Origin: CAVZRC01 sp963777695
Lineage (GTDB): Bacteria > Planctomycetota > Planctomycetia > Isosphaerales > Isosphaeraceae
NCBI GenBank assembly: GCA_963777695.1
Contig: CAVZRC010000003.1
Span: forward strand, 1,922,001-1,986,000
Reading direction: 5' to 3'
Length of the DNA: 64,000 nt
The notes beneath the pieces are model-generated. The model saw nothing but the letters and a program-made list of their open reading frames with translations. It did no database searches and had not been told where the DNA came from. The first letter of the stretch is position 1; every line of letters starts with the position of its first letter. Both the position numbers and the translations under genes were made by a program. Positions 39,432 through 49,247 of the stretch are shown one piece after another.

Positions 39432-39515
39432 CGCCACCGTGTGACCACGGGTCGTGAGACCGTGGTTCGGACGGGGCCTTTGGCCGTCCGAACCACGCAC
39501 TCACGTGCGTGGTCA
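39432..39515. repeat. Palindromic element, short copy C
   Basis: It starts TGACCACGGGTCGTGAGACC and ends GCACTCACGTGCGTGGTCA, with GTGGTTCGGACGG opposed to CCGTCCGAACCAC inside. It is a deletion derivative of the 140-bp element at 32061 and 52104 that keeps both ends. It sits directly upstream of the isopropylmalate-dehydrogenase-like gene. Confidence 0.7.
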
Positions 39516-39721
39516 TGGGCATCGATCTCGCCCTTTCTGGTGATGCCTGGCGAGAAGTGTCAGTTTTTTTCCGTCACTCTGACAAACTCGCGCCGTACAC
39601 TGACAATACTCGGCAATGATAATAGCAAGGGGTACGGTTCTTACTCAAGTCTTCGCCCGGCCGCGCGGACCGGCGAGGCCGGGCCGAGTCGACGCGAATC
39701 GACCCGTGGTGGGGATTTACG

Positions 39722-39751
39722 TTGACAATTCGATCTCCGAAAACATAGTTT
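39722..39751 (+). promoter_or_regulatory. Possible sigma-70 promoter
   Basis: A perfect TTGACA (39722-39727) is followed after 18 bases by TAGTTT, a weak minus-10. It lies in the 650-base gap before the kinase gene, and would read either the kinase or a short Cys-rich open frame at 39775-39921 (48 codons, CCRTCALRC near its end). I cannot support that short frame as a gene. Confidence 0.35.
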
Positions 39752-40056
39752 GTTGGACCGAGAGCGATCTACGCATGAGCTGCACACATGACTCGGGCTC
39801 GAGTCGCCGCAGGCTGGTCCTCCACCCCTCCGGGACGTCCGTCCGCAAGAGGGGTCGAGGACGCCATCGCTATTGCTGTCGCACCTGCGCCCTGCGATGC
39901 GTGAATCGCTCCCGGTCGTAGCCAGGCTCGCCCCGTCATGCCGGGCGCGACCCCCGTTCTCGATATCCGGTGGTCGCGGCACGCGGCACGATCCTTCTCA
40001 TTCGTCGTCCACCGATCCGTTGACCCGTTCGAATCCATGTCCAGGGAGACGGCTTC

Positions 40057-41382
40057 ATGGCCACTCCGGTCGAGACCAATCCAGCCACGAAGAGCAATCC
40101 GCCCGCCAAGGATCCTCGCGGCCTCTCCGCGCTCGATGAATCGCAGCTCGAAAAGTCGATCCTCCGTCGCGGGCTGGCGACGACCGCCGAGATCGAGGCC
40201 TGCAAGAGCCAGCGCAAGCAACTGGCCGCCAAGCAGAAGGAAGACCCGCCTAAGAGCCTCCTGGAGATCATGGTCGAGGCCAAGGTGTTGACTCGCAGCC
40301 AGATGGTCCGCTTGCTCCAGGAGGGGGGCGGGGAGACCAGCAAGAAGATCCAGATACCGGGTTATACCGTCATCCAGAAGCTGGGCAAGGGCTCGATGGG
40401 GGTCGTCTTCAAGGCCAAGCAGGTGAGCGTCAACCGGGTGGTGGCCATCAAGATCCTGCTCGATACGCTCGCCCAGAACAAGGAATTCATCAAGCGATTC
40501 GAGCGCGAGGCCAAGATCGCCGCCAAGCTCTCCCATAACAACATCGTCAACGCCATCGATGCCGGCGAGGTCAACGGCCACTATTATTTCGTCATGGAGT
40601 ACGTCGAGGGCGTCACGATCAAGGATTATCTCGACAAGCACAAGACCTTCGACGAGAAGGAATCGCTACGCATCGTCATGGCGATCGCGGAAGCCCTCAA
40701 GCATGCCGACTCGAAGGGATTGATCCATCGCGACATCAAGCCCGAGAACGTGATCCTGACGAAGGATGGGGGCGTGAAGCTGGCCGACCTGGGGCTCGCC
40801 CGGATCACCGACGACGAGAAGTGGGGCCTGTCGGAGGCCGGCATGGCGATCGGCACGCCCTATTACATCAGCCCCGAGCAAGTCCGCGGCCAGACCAACA
40901 TCGACATCCGGGCGGACATCTACGGCCTGGGAGCCACGCTCTACCACATGGTGACGGGCCGGGTGCCCTACGGCGGCGATTCCCCCTCCGAGGTCATGCG
41001 CAAGCATGTGGACGTGAATGTCACGATCGTCCCGCCGGACCACCTCAATACGAATCTCTCCGGCGGCCTGGGTATGGTCGTCGAGACCATGATGGCCAAG
41101 AATCGCGAGAATCGGTATCACACGCCCGATGACCTGATCCTCGACCTGAAATGCCTCCTCCGGGACGAGAGCCCGATGATCGCCGGGCAGAAGCCCGAGA
41201 CCTTGCAGGCCCTCGCCGAGGGGGAATCCGACTCCCCCTACCCGCAGCAGGGCGTCAGCGAGGACCAGATGGTCGAGTTGGCTTCCTACGTCAACAACCG
41301 CAATCACATCATCTACACGATGGCGATGATCCTCGCCCTCTCGGTGATCACCAACTTCATCCTCCTGGTCGTCGTACGCTGA
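40057..41382 (+). CDS. Membrane-anchored Ser/Thr protein kinase
   Basis: A 441-residue Hanks-type kinase. An N-terminal helical domain (residues 25-95, DESQLEKSILRRGLATTAEIEAC) precedes the kinase fold: GKGSMGVVFKA, VAIKIL, EYVEGVT, HRDIKPENVIL, then DLGLAR where DFG is usual, GTPYYISPEQ and DIRADIYGLG. The extreme C terminus is a single membrane helix (MILALSVITNFILLVVV), so this is a tail-anchored cytoplasmic enzyme with no external sensor. DLG at this position is seen in other active planctomycete kinases. GGGAGA stands ten bases before the ATG. Substrate unknown. Confidence 0.9.
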   Translation: MATPVETNPATKSNPPAKDPRGLSALDESQLEKSILRRGLATTAEIEACKSQRKQLAAKQKEDPPKSLLEIMVEAKVLTRSQMVRLLQEGGGETSKKIQIPGYTVIQKLGKGSMGVVFKAKQVSVNRVVAIKILLDTLAQNKEFIKRFEREAKIAAKLSHNNIVNAIDAGEVNGHYYFVMEYVEGVTIKDYLDKHKTFDEKESLRIVMAIAEALKHADSKGLIHRDIKPENVILTKDGGVKLADLGLARITDDEKWGLSEAGMAIGTPYYISPEQVRGQTNIDIRADIYGLGATLYHMVTGRVPYGGDSPSEVMRKHVDVNVTIVPPDHLNTNLSGGLGMVVETMMAKNRENRYHTPDDLILDLKCLLRDESPMIAGQKPETLQALAEGESDSPYPQQGVSEDQMVELASYVNNRNHIIYTMAMILALSVITNFILLVVVR

Positions 41383-41470
41383 GACCGAAGGCGGCGGCCC
41401 CGCCCGGGGGGCCGCATCGACCGTCGTGCAAGATGCCGGCTCCGAGAAGGACCGGGATCGGCCCGCACGC

Positions 41471-41779
41471 TCAGTTCTGGCTGAAGTCGAAGGAACGGAT
41501 CGCGTCCTTGCCCAGCGGGTCCTTGAGGAACTTGTGGTGGCAGGACGGGCAGAGGTCGAATCGGAAGCCTTTGTGTAGCGGGGTGGCGAGGTCTTCGGAG
41601 ACGAGGGCCTCGTCGCGCTGGAGGATTTGAGCGACCGCTTCCATCGGGTCATCGTCGAGATCGTCCTCCTTGATTTCCGTCGGGTCGAAGCCGGGATAGG
41701 CTTCCATCTTGACCACATATCGGCCGTCGCCGGTTGCGCTCAAGTCCTTTCCGCAGAGATCGCACGTGAAGTGGACCAT
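41471..41779 (-). CDS. Small zinc-ribbon-like protein
   Basis: A 102-residue protein with FTCDLCGKDL near the start and DLCPSCHHKFLKDPLG near the end: two CxxC pairs about 75 residues apart that could bind one zinc. The part between is acidic. I do not recognise a named family; similar proteins starting MVHFTCDLCGK seem conserved in planctomycetes. ATG 41779 is preferred because GAGGGAT lies upstream; ATG 41833 would add 18 residues. Convergent with the kinase gene. Confidence 0.65.
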   Translation of the reverse strand: MVHFTCDLCGKDLSATGDGRYVVKMEAYPGFDPTEIKEDDLDDDPMEAVAQILQRDEALVSEDLATPLHKGFRFDLCPSCHHKFLKDPLGKDAIRSFDFSQN

Positions 41780-41896
41780 CAGCGATTCATCCCTCAGTTT
41801 GATGAGCCGGTCATCGAGTCCGGAAGAGGTCATTCATCCGATTCTAACTCGGTCGCTCGGGTCCGTCCAAGCCCCTCTTCGCGTTATTCCAGGAAT

Positions 41897-44208
41897 TCAA
41901 AATAGCCGGATTCTTGTCAAGGCGAGAATCGCGGCGGCCGCGGCGCACGCCGAGATCGTCGCGCCGATCCGCACTTCGATCGGATCGTATTCTAGAATGA
42001 TTCGATGTTCGCCTTTCGGTACCGAGACGTTCAGGAACGGGCCCGGTCCGGGCTCGACGCCCAGGGGCCGGCCGTCGAGCCGGGCGGTCCAGCCGGGGTC
42101 CCAGGTCTCGCGCACGGTGAGGCGTCCGGCGCCTCGGCTCGGATCCGGAAGTCGGCCCGTCCGGGATGGCGGCACCATTCGATTTCATCCGAATCCGACC
42201 CCGTCTCGGCCCATGGCCTGGCGTCGAGCCAGGCGATCCAGACATGGCCGGACTCCTCCACGCGATCGAACGCACCGGGGGGGGGCGGCGTCGCGGCCAC
42301 GAGCGCGCCGACCGACGCATCGCGCAGGCGATCGCGACCCCGGATCGCCGACTCCCACGTGACCGGGCTTCGGCTCGTCCGCCCGGATCCGGAGGGCTCG
42401 TAGATCGGGTCGAACCAGGACAGGCTGCGGGCCAGCTCGACCGAGTCGTAGTTCCGGGGGTCGGCGAGGCCGAACCGCATCAGCACGCCGGGCGGCAGCT
42501 CTTCGCCCAGGCCCATCGCACGGGCTCCCGGCGGGAGCCCCTCGCGCAGCCGATCGATGACCGGCGGCTCCAGGGCGTGCAACTCGGGCCGGATCGCCGG
42601 ATTGAGGCCGGAGCCGAAGAGTCCCAGGTCGACGAGCGTCATCGCGAGGACCACCGGCGGCGTCCAGGCTGGACCGGCGCGTGCGCGTCGGAGGACGACC
42701 ATCAACGCGGCCAGGATGCCCAGTTCCGTCGCCGCGAGACCGTAGGTGCGTGGGAGGAAATCCAGGGTCCGTCTCACCTGGCGTTTGGCGCGTTCCCGGT
42801 AGGTGGCCGGATCGGCGCCCGCGCTTTCCTCGGCGGCGCGTTCGTAATGCGCGAAGGCCCGCGCACGGATGCTCGGCTCGAACCCGCGCACGGCGATCGC
42901 CAGCGTCCCCATCCCGATCGCCCCGACGATCGCCATCGCGATCCAGCCCCGAGCGAGCCGCCACGTCTCTCCCAGGTGGTCGAGCCCGATCCCACCGAGC
43001 ATGGTCAGCCCGAAGGCGACCCAGAGGGTCAGCCGGCGGTTGTCGGTGACGTCGAGGACGGGGATCGCCCTCAGCAGGTTGTCAACCGGCGGCAGGCGGA
43101 ACGCACCCATCGCGCCGATCACGACCATCCCGGCGAGGAAACCGACGCGGGGCGAACGGCGACGGACGACGAACGCCAGGGGCGCCAGCCAGATCACGGC
43201 GGTCAGCCCGGCGAACCCGCCCGCCGATTCGTTCAGGTTATGCACGCCGAGGGCACGCGCCAGGTTGGGGTGTCCGAACCGCTGGCTCCCGTAGGCGTAG
43301 GGGATCGCCGTACAGAGGGCGTCGAGCCATCGCGGGGACACGACCGACCACCACGCCGGCAGCTCGCGCTGACGATCGCCCCAGACCGGGCTCCTGGCCA
43401 GGTAGGCCGCCATCGGCAGGATCTGCACCGCAGCCATCGCCACGCCCAGGACCAGCCCGGCCATCCCCGCCAGCCAGATTCGGCGGATCTCGATCGGTCC
43501 TTGTTCTCGTTCGAACCAGGTCTTCCAGATCGCGTACAGCCCGACAGCCAGCAAGACATGGGCACTGGTCTGGATGTGTCCTCCGAAGAGGACGAGTGCC
43601 GTCGCGACGGCGAGCCCACCCGCCGTCCTGGGCCCCGGACTGCGGAACACGCACTCCGTCGCGAGGAACAGCCAGGGCATCCAGATCGCGACGGAGGTGA
43701 CCGGAAACAGCAGCCAGACGACCAGAAACCCGCAGAAGGGATAGACGAGGCCGGCAAACCACCGCCCCCAGTATCCGAGCCCCCAGATTCTCGCCAGCAA
43801 GAACATCCCGATCCCGGCCGCGAACAATCGAGCGGCCGCGATCCAGGCGTAAGCCCTCGGCGTCGGCCCCAGGTATGCCAGCAGGTGGAACGGGTCGAAC
43901 ACCGCGCTCTGGCCGTTGGCCAGATGAGGCACGCCGCAACCGGCCTGGCCGTTCCAGAGCGGCAACCGGCCGCTCCGCACCATCCGCCGGTTGAACTCCA
44001 GCCAGGGCTGAAACTGGAGCACCGGGTCCATCAAGAGCCGATTGGCCGGCTCGTAGTCCGCGGTGGTTTCGTCGCGGAAACTTGCGGAGACCAGCAGTAC
44101 GTCGGCGGGACTCAGTACCTTATTGCCGAGCAAGCTCTCGTGGAAGAATGCCGTCAGTCCTAGGCCGAGGATCAGGATGAATGTCAACAGTTCCCGAAAT
44201 GGGCTCAA
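41897..44208 (-). CDS. YfhO-like multi-spanning membrane protein (frame broken once)
   Basis: About 770 residues with a dozen or more hydrophobic helices, resembling YfhO and other GT-C-like membrane glycosyltransferases. A short periplasmic loop after helix one contains SPADVLLVSASF and later LPLWNGQAGCGVPHLANGQ, both common in this family. The C-terminal soluble domain ends VRETWDPGWTARLDGRPLGV, then a last helix. The frame changes by minus one at about 42128, where GCGCCGGACG would read A-P-G-R with one more G. In Gram-positive bacteria YfhO decorates lipoteichoic acid; here a role in sugar transfer to an envelope polymer is inferred. Confidence 0.8.
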
Positions 44209-44290
44209 GGTGTGTTGCCTCCGTGCGTGCGAGCAGTTCGCCCTTCCTGGGCGATGAGAGTCGGCTCAAGGCTTCAAGACTGGACTCGCG

Positions 44291-44902
44291 TCATGAGATC
44301 GTGTGCGTCTTTCCGGTCACGGGGTTCTCGAATCGTACCAGGCTATCCCGTCGAAGCTTGCGAGGGAAGATTACGAGATTACGACGCATAGGGACAGGAG
44401 TTGAGAAAGTCATGAACCCTTCAAGGTCAGGGCCTTGGTGGAGCGCTCGGCCAAGTCGCTGGGTCGGAACGTTCGTCCAATAGGGGGCAGAGAGCTTCTC
44501 ATGAGAGTTCCTGAACGCGTAGCCTTGCCAGTCTCCTGTCAGCTCTTGAACGGAGGTCTCGATCAATCGTCGCTGGGAGAGTTCCGTGAGATCCGCAATC
44601 CAGCCGAGCCGAATCTGAACATTGATGATAATCCAATGGTTCTTGGGGTTCGGGATCAAGATGCCTCCCGGAAACGGTGAACCCATCAGTGCACCAACCT
44701 CGAAGAGAGCGACTTCGTGATCCTCTGCGAGGTAAAGGAATTCGTATCCGGGCCGTCCGGGTCTTCCGGCATTGAATCGGCTGGGAGTCGCTGATGTGTG
44801 GTCCGTCAACAGAAGGGAACTCCAGAATCGGAGTTCGATCGCTCGATACCACGTGCCGGTATGGGCTGACACGGAGAGAGAACGGCACGCCCTCAGGTTC
44901 AC
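44291..44902 (-). CDS. RES-domain toxin of a type II toxin-antitoxin pair
   Basis: A 203-residue RES-domain protein. The fold is recognisable from TWYRAIELRFWSSLL at the front, SRFNAGRPGRPGYEFLYLAEDHEVALFEVGA in the centre and a C-terminal part ending with short beta strands. RES toxins degrade NAD or ADP-ribosylate targets and are kept inactive by their Xre/MbcA/ParS antitoxin. GTG 44902 overlaps the antitoxin stop (GTGA), so the two are coupled; a longer frame to 45019 overlaps the antitoxin gene and is not needed. The locus is visibly less GC-rich than its neighbours, which points to recent acquisition. Confidence 0.85.
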   Translation of the reverse strand: MNLRACRSLSVSAHTGTWYRAIELRFWSSLLLTDHTSATPSRFNAGRPGRPGYEFLYLAEDHEVALFEVGALMGSPFPGGILIPNPKNHWIIINVQIRLGWIADLTELSQRRLIETSVQELTGDWQGYAFRNSHEKLSAPYWTNVPTQRLGRALHQGPDLEGFMTFSTPVPMRRNLVIFPRKLRRDSLVRFENPVTGKTHTIS

Positions 44903-45105
44903 GAGAACATTCCCTGCTTGACGGCCCGGACAAGGTTTCTCAGGTGTATTTCCTTGTCGGTGCCGATCAAATCGGCGGGCTTCTTCAATCCGAAATGGGG
45001 GTTGGGTGTATCGATCCAATGTTCCCCGTCAGGGACCACATCCAAGATCAATTCTCTCAAGTCCGCGGTCAAGTCCGGATCGGGGACGTGTTTGACCTTC
45101 TTCAT
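44899..45105 (-). CDS. Xre/MbcA/ParS-type antitoxin (toxin-binding domain only)
   Basis: A 68-residue protein made almost entirely of the MbcA/ParS/Xre C-terminal toxin-binding domain: W-I-D-T-P-N-P-H-F-G-L-K-K-P-A-D-L-I-G followed by LRNLVRAVKQGMFS, matching the family pattern of tPn..f.g..P..l......v...l..i..G.f. It lacks the usual N-terminal helix-turn-helix, so it may not autoregulate by binding DNA. ATG 45105 is chosen because the protein starts MKKVKHVPDPDL; longer frames exist but are low quality. It is the upstream gene of the pair, the normal order. Confidence 0.8.
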   Translation of the reverse strand: MKKVKHVPDPDLTADLRELILDVVPDGEHWIDTPNPHFGLKKPADLIGTDKEIHLRNLVRAVKQGMFS

Positions 45106-45291
45106 GATGCATTCATCCTTCACACCACGAGCCTGTCCAGTTGCCGGGACTGGAGGGATTCTATCTCGGAAGGCCAATAGCATCAATTCGAGTCGAGGAA
45201 TTCGGCGGGTGGCATCTCGCGAGCCGCGGGCATCGTCTGGTATAAGCACTCGGGGTTCCTTCCAACGCTCCTCTCGAGGTCGCCGGCATTC

Positions 45292-45768
45292 ATGGCCTAC
45301 TGGTTATTCAAGTCGGAACCGAAGTCCTATTCGTTCTCGGACTTGCTTGCCGAACCCGACCAGACGATCGGGTGGGATGGTGTGAGGAATTATCAGGCGA
45401 GGAATTTCCTCCGCGACCAGGTGAAAGTGGGCGATGGCGTGCTGTTCTACCACTCGAATGCGGAACCGCCGGCCATCGTCGGGATCGCCGAGGTCGTCGA
45501 GGCCGCCTACCCGGACACGACCGCCTTCGACCCGGAGTCGCACCACTACGATCCCAGGAGCGACCTGGCGAACCCGACGTGGTACCAGGTCTCGATCAAG
45601 GCCGTCCGGGCGATCGAGCCGCCTCTGGACCTCCCGTCGCTGGGCCGTGTCGCGGAGCTGGCCGGGATGGAGCTGCTCCGCAAAGGGAGCCGGCTCTCCA
45701 TCCAGCCGGTGAGCAAGGACCATTGGAAGACGATCCTCGCACTGGCCAAGCCGAAGAAGACGCGCTGA
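45292..45768 (+). CDS. EVE-domain protein
   Basis: A 158-residue stand-alone EVE domain: AYWLFKSEPKSYSFSDL, WDGVRNYQARNFLRD, GDGVLFYHSNAEPPAIVGIAEVV and PTWYQVSIKAVRAIEPPL are all diagnostic. EVE is related to PUA and YTH and binds modified bases in DNA or RNA. Such proteins are abundant in host-associated and defence contexts, but as a single housekeeping gene it is also widespread. It is followed after 58 bases by a VOC protein on the same strand. Confidence 0.92.
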   Translation: MAYWLFKSEPKSYSFSDLLAEPDQTIGWDGVRNYQARNFLRDQVKVGDGVLFYHSNAEPPAIVGIAEVVEAAYPDTTAFDPESHHYDPRSDLANPTWYQVSIKAVRAIEPPLDLPSLGRVAELAGMELLRKGSRLSIQPVSKDHWKTILALAKPKKTR

Positions 45769-45826
45769 TCGATTGCCCCGGATTCCGCATCGGATATCCG
45801 GGATCTCTCATTGGGAATCCGAACCG

Positions 45827-46207
45827 ATGTCCAGGATCGAACATTTCGCGGTGTACGCCGACGACTCCACCGCCCTCAAGGATTTCTACGTCCAGGCTTT
45901 CGGGCTCCACGTGATCAAGGAGGGCAGCGGCAATCCGCCGGGCTACTTCCTCGCCGACGACCACGGCATGGCGATCGAGGTCCTGGCCCGGCCGGCCGGA
46001 TCGACGGAAGTCAACCAGCGATGGGTTTGCCACCTGGCGTTCTGGATCGACGACGTCCTGGCGAAGCGGGCCGAGCTCGAGGATCTGGGCCTCAGCTTCG
46101 AGACGGATACGTTCGTCGACAACGACGAGATGAAGACGGCGTTCTTCAAGGACCCGGGCGGGAACCGTTGCCAGATCGTCTGGAGGCGACGAGAGTTGGG
46201 GAAATGA
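45827..46207 (+). CDS. VOC-superfamily (glyoxalase/dioxygenase-like) protein
   Basis: A 126-residue single VOC domain starting IEHFAVYADDSTALKDFYVQAFGL and ending FKDPGGNRCQIVW. His3-type and Glu metal ligands are plausible at the first strand (EHF), the middle (CHLAFWI) and CQIV, where Glu is replaced by Gln, so classic glyoxalase I activity is doubtful. The family includes glyoxalases, fosfomycin-resistance proteins and dioxygenases. ATG 45827 is chosen; 18 upstream residues in frame look like spacer. Confidence 0.8.
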   Translation: MSRIEHFAVYADDSTALKDFYVQAFGLHVIKEGSGNPPGYFLADDHGMAIEVLARPAGSTEVNQRWVCHLAFWIDDVLAKRAELEDLGLSFETDTFVDNDEMKTAFFKDPGGNRCQIVWRRRELGK

Positions 46208-46261
46208 CCGGCGGATCGCCTCGATGCGACGCCGCGAAGGGCATCCCGACCGATGCCGGGA

Positions 46262-47023
46262 TCAATGCAGCAACTTCCTGGCCTCGATCGCGGTGAAGAC
46301 GATGGCCCAATGGTGGCCGTTGGGGCCGTCCTCCGGCGGAGAGCTCGTCCGGATCCCGGCCCTCTCGATCGCCAGACAGATCGGAGTCCGCCGGCCCTCG
46401 TCGACGTCCAGGATCCGCACCCATTTCTCGCGGGTCTTCTTATGGATCAGGATCTGGATGTGCCTGGAGTCGAGGGCCGCCTCGCGGGTGGAGAGGGCCT
46501 TCCGGATGCCGGCGCGGAGCCGGGCGTCTTCTTCCTGCTCCTTCCACTGGGCGAGCCGGATCGGATCCTCGATGATGCGTTCGTAAGCCTTGATCGTGCG
46601 ATCGTTGATCTCCTTGGAATTGAGCACGTCGGATTCCAGGGCGTCGACGAACTGGGAGAGGATCACCTCGGCCGGGATCCGGATGAAGCTATGCGCCTTG
46701 TCGAAACCGAGGCTCGAAGATCAGGTTGACCCTGGGCGTCGCCTGGTCGTCCTCGATCTGGCCGATGCCCAGCGCCGCGCGAGCTGCTTGCGCTGATAGC
46801 CCAGGGGGATGGCGATGTGGATCATCGACACGGTGTCGCCGTCCCGCTCGTCGTCGGCCCGGCGGATGCCCAGGACGTTGGGGTCGAGCTGATTGAGCCA
46901 GATGGCCAGGACCCATTCGGCGATGCGAAGCTTCCTGTCCTCCGAGTCCGGCGGGCGCTGGATCATGAGGAAGGTCGGATAGTTGGGGCTATCGAGTCTC
47001 AGTTGGGCCTTCGCGTGCTCCAT
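46262..47023 (-). CDS. Conserved-looking protein of unknown function (frame broken twice)
   Basis: Three overlapping frames join into one protein of about 253 residues. Frame one gives MEHAKAQLRLDSPNYPTF to LGYQRKQLAR, frame two ALGIGQIEDDQATPRVNLIF, and frame three KAHSFIRIPAEVILSQFVDAL to the stop. The first break, at about 46775, is healed by one extra G (QLARALGIG), the second, at about 46705, by removing one T from TTT (EPRFDKAH). No signal peptide or membrane helix. The second half is helical and charged (YERIIEDPIRLAQWKEQEED). I do not recognise the family. Confidence 0.6.
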
Positions 47024-47341
47024 GTCCGCTTCCCTACCCAGGGCGGAGTCTTGGACCTGCGGCAGACTTCGCCGAAAACGTCTCCTCGCGATCGCATCGC
47101 AGGGACCGACGATCGCGCCTGATGGTGAGATCAGCGAATGAACGGCGACCCCGAAGATCCCATCCGATGCAGCCCCGGGATCAGGTTCCGCTTCAAAATA
47201 TCTCGGTCGCTCCGACCTCGATCATTGGCCGTTCATCGCCCATCAAAGAATAACAGGGATCATGGGCGCTCTCAAGCACACTTCTGGGAGAGAGCCCGAG
47301 CGCGCTCGTATGCGTGAGGTACCCATCACCGGCTTGACGAA

Positions 47342-47557
47342 TCAAGCGACGACGGCTTCTTGCGTCGATGCGGCGGGAATGAGCCCGCGCCACTCGATCA
47401 CGTAGCGGTTCTCCGCCGCGAACTTCTCGATCGCGGCCTTCGATTGGGGGATCTCGATCCGCGAGGTCTCGCGATACCAGCCGCTTCCGGATCGCTTCCA
47501 ACCCACCGCTTCACCGAACCACTCGCCGTTGGCGTAATAGACGATCAGGCACTTCAT
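47342..47557 (-). CDS. Small protein of unknown function
   Basis: A 71-residue protein (MKCLIVYYANGEWFGEAVGW to the end). GGAG eight bases before ATG 47557 is a proper ribosome site. It has alternating beta-like segments and a short helix (SKAAIEKFAAENRYVIEW), compatible with a tiny alpha/beta domain. No family recognised. The 318 bases between it and the gene at 47023 hold nothing I can support. Confidence 0.5.
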   Translation of the reverse strand: MKCLIVYYANGEWFGEAVGWKRSGSGWYRETSRIEIPQSKAAIEKFAAENRYVIEWRGLIPAASTQEAVVA

Positions 47558-47677
47558 GCATTCATCTCCGGGCGCACCACGAAACCCTTGCACGGTCTCG
47601 CCATGATACGGCATCGATGACGGCTTCGCCATGCCGAGTCTCCTCCCTCGCGAGGGAGGAAGGGCTCGATCATTCAC

Positions 47678-49146
47678 TTAACCCTTGATGACGCCTACGG
47701 GCCGAAGCCGGGCGACTTTCTTGGAGATGCCGACCCTGTCCACGACGTCAACGACATGATCGACGTCCTTGTACGCCGCCGGCTGTTCCTCGGCGAGGCC
47801 CTTGTGGCCCCGGGCGCGGGCGATGATGCCGATGGCGTCGAGCTCCTTGTCGATGCGACGTCCCGCGGCGAGCTTGACCGCCGCGGTCCGGCTCATCATC
47901 CGGCCGGCCCCGTGGCAGGTCGTCCCGAATGAGTGCTCCATGCTGCCGGGCTGGCCGACCAGGACCCAACTGGCCGTCCCCATGCTCCCGGGGATGATGA
48001 CCGGCTGGCCGATCCTTGCATAGATCGATGGGATCTCGGGATGTCCCGGGGGGAACGCGCGCGTGGCCCCCTTGCGGTGGACGCAGACCTGCTTGGATGC
48101 CCCGCGGCCGACCGAGTGCTCCTCGAACTTGGCGATGTTGTGGGCGACGTCGTAGACCAGGTCCATGCCCAGCTCTTCCCAGGGCTTGCCGAAGACCTCG
48201 GCGAACACCTCGCGTGCCTGGTGCGTCAGGAGCTGTCGATTGCACCAGGCGTAGTTGGCCGCCGCCCGCATGGCGCCCAGGTAGGCCTGGCCCTCGGGAC
48301 TGCGCAGGCGGCGCAGGCGAGCTGCCAGTCCGCCAGCTCGAACCCGTAACGCTTCGGTGCATTCTTGAACGTCGCCAGGTAATCGTCGCAGACCTGATAT
48401 CCCAGCCCGCGCGAGCCGGAGTGGATCAGGACCGTGAGCTGGCCCTCGCGCAGGCCCATCACCTCGGCGGCGACCGGGTCGTGGACGCGGTCGACGACCT
48501 GGACCTCGAGGAAATGGTTGCCCGAGCCGAGCGTACCGCACTGGTCATATCCGCGCGTGATGGCGCGATCGCTGACCCGATCGGGGTCGGCGCCGTCGAG
48601 GCGGCCGCCGGCTTCGGTGAAGAGGAGGTCGCGATCCGCCCCGTAGCCCTGATTCACCACGTAGGCCGAGCCTTGCTCCATCAGCCGGATCAGCTTGGGC
48701 TTGTCGAAGAGATACTTCCCGCTCTGGCCGACGCCGGTGGGGATGTCGCGGAAGAGCTGATCCACCAGCGGCCTGATCCGGTCTTTCGCGTCGCTCCATT
48801 CCAGGTTGGTCCGCAGCAGCCGGACGCCGCAGTTGATGTCATAGCCGACCCCGCCCGGCGAGATGACGCCCCCTTCCTCCGGGTCGGTCGCCGCCACGCC
48901 GCCGATGCAGAAGCCATACCCCCAGTGGATGTCCGGCATGGCCAGGCTGGCCTTCTGGATGCCGGGGAGCGTGGCCACATTCACGACCTGCTCGGGCCCC
49001 TGGTCCTTCTTGATCTGCTCGATCAGGGCCTCGTCCGCGAAGATCATCCCGTCAACCCGCATATCGGCGCGGTAACTCTTGGGGATTCTCCACTGGCACG
49101 GGCCGACCGGCTCCAGCGGACCGTGATATCCTCCCTTTTGGCTCAT
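47678..49146 (-). CDS. rtcB: RNA ligase RtcB (frame broken once)
   Basis: About 489 residues. RtcB joins 2-prime,3-prime-cyclic phosphate or 3-prime-phosphate RNA ends to 5-prime-OH ends with GTP and Mn, for tRNA or rRNA repair. Diagnostic motifs are PDIHWGYGFCIGGVAATD, GGVGYDINCGVRLLRT, LGSGNHFLEVQ and, holding the guanylated His, CHGAGRMMSRTAA. The frame moves by minus one at about 48310, where GCCTGCGCCGCCTGCGC would read A-C-A-R-L-R-S-P-E with one more C. Both halves are intact. No archease gene is visible. ATG 49146 is chosen over 49215. Confidence 0.92.
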
Positions 49147-49247
49147 CGTTCTCGGCTCCTGATCGCGTCCCGGCTCGAATCTCTCTTCATCATCATCATA
49201 ACCAGAAGGCGACACCGGAACGCCGTCGCCGGTTCACCAGAGCCGAT

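Noticed and set aside
39404..39500. N-terminal extension of the isopropylmalate-dehydrogenase-like gene
   Set aside because: The added residues come from the palindromic element and precede the normal family start.
42166..44163. Long open frame opposite the YfhO-like gene
   Set aside because: Low-complexity charged product, no motif, and the minus-strand frame encodes a clear membrane protein.
44903..45019. N-terminal extension of the RES toxin
   Set aside because: It overlaps the antitoxin gene in another frame; the GTG at 44902 gives a normal coupled start.
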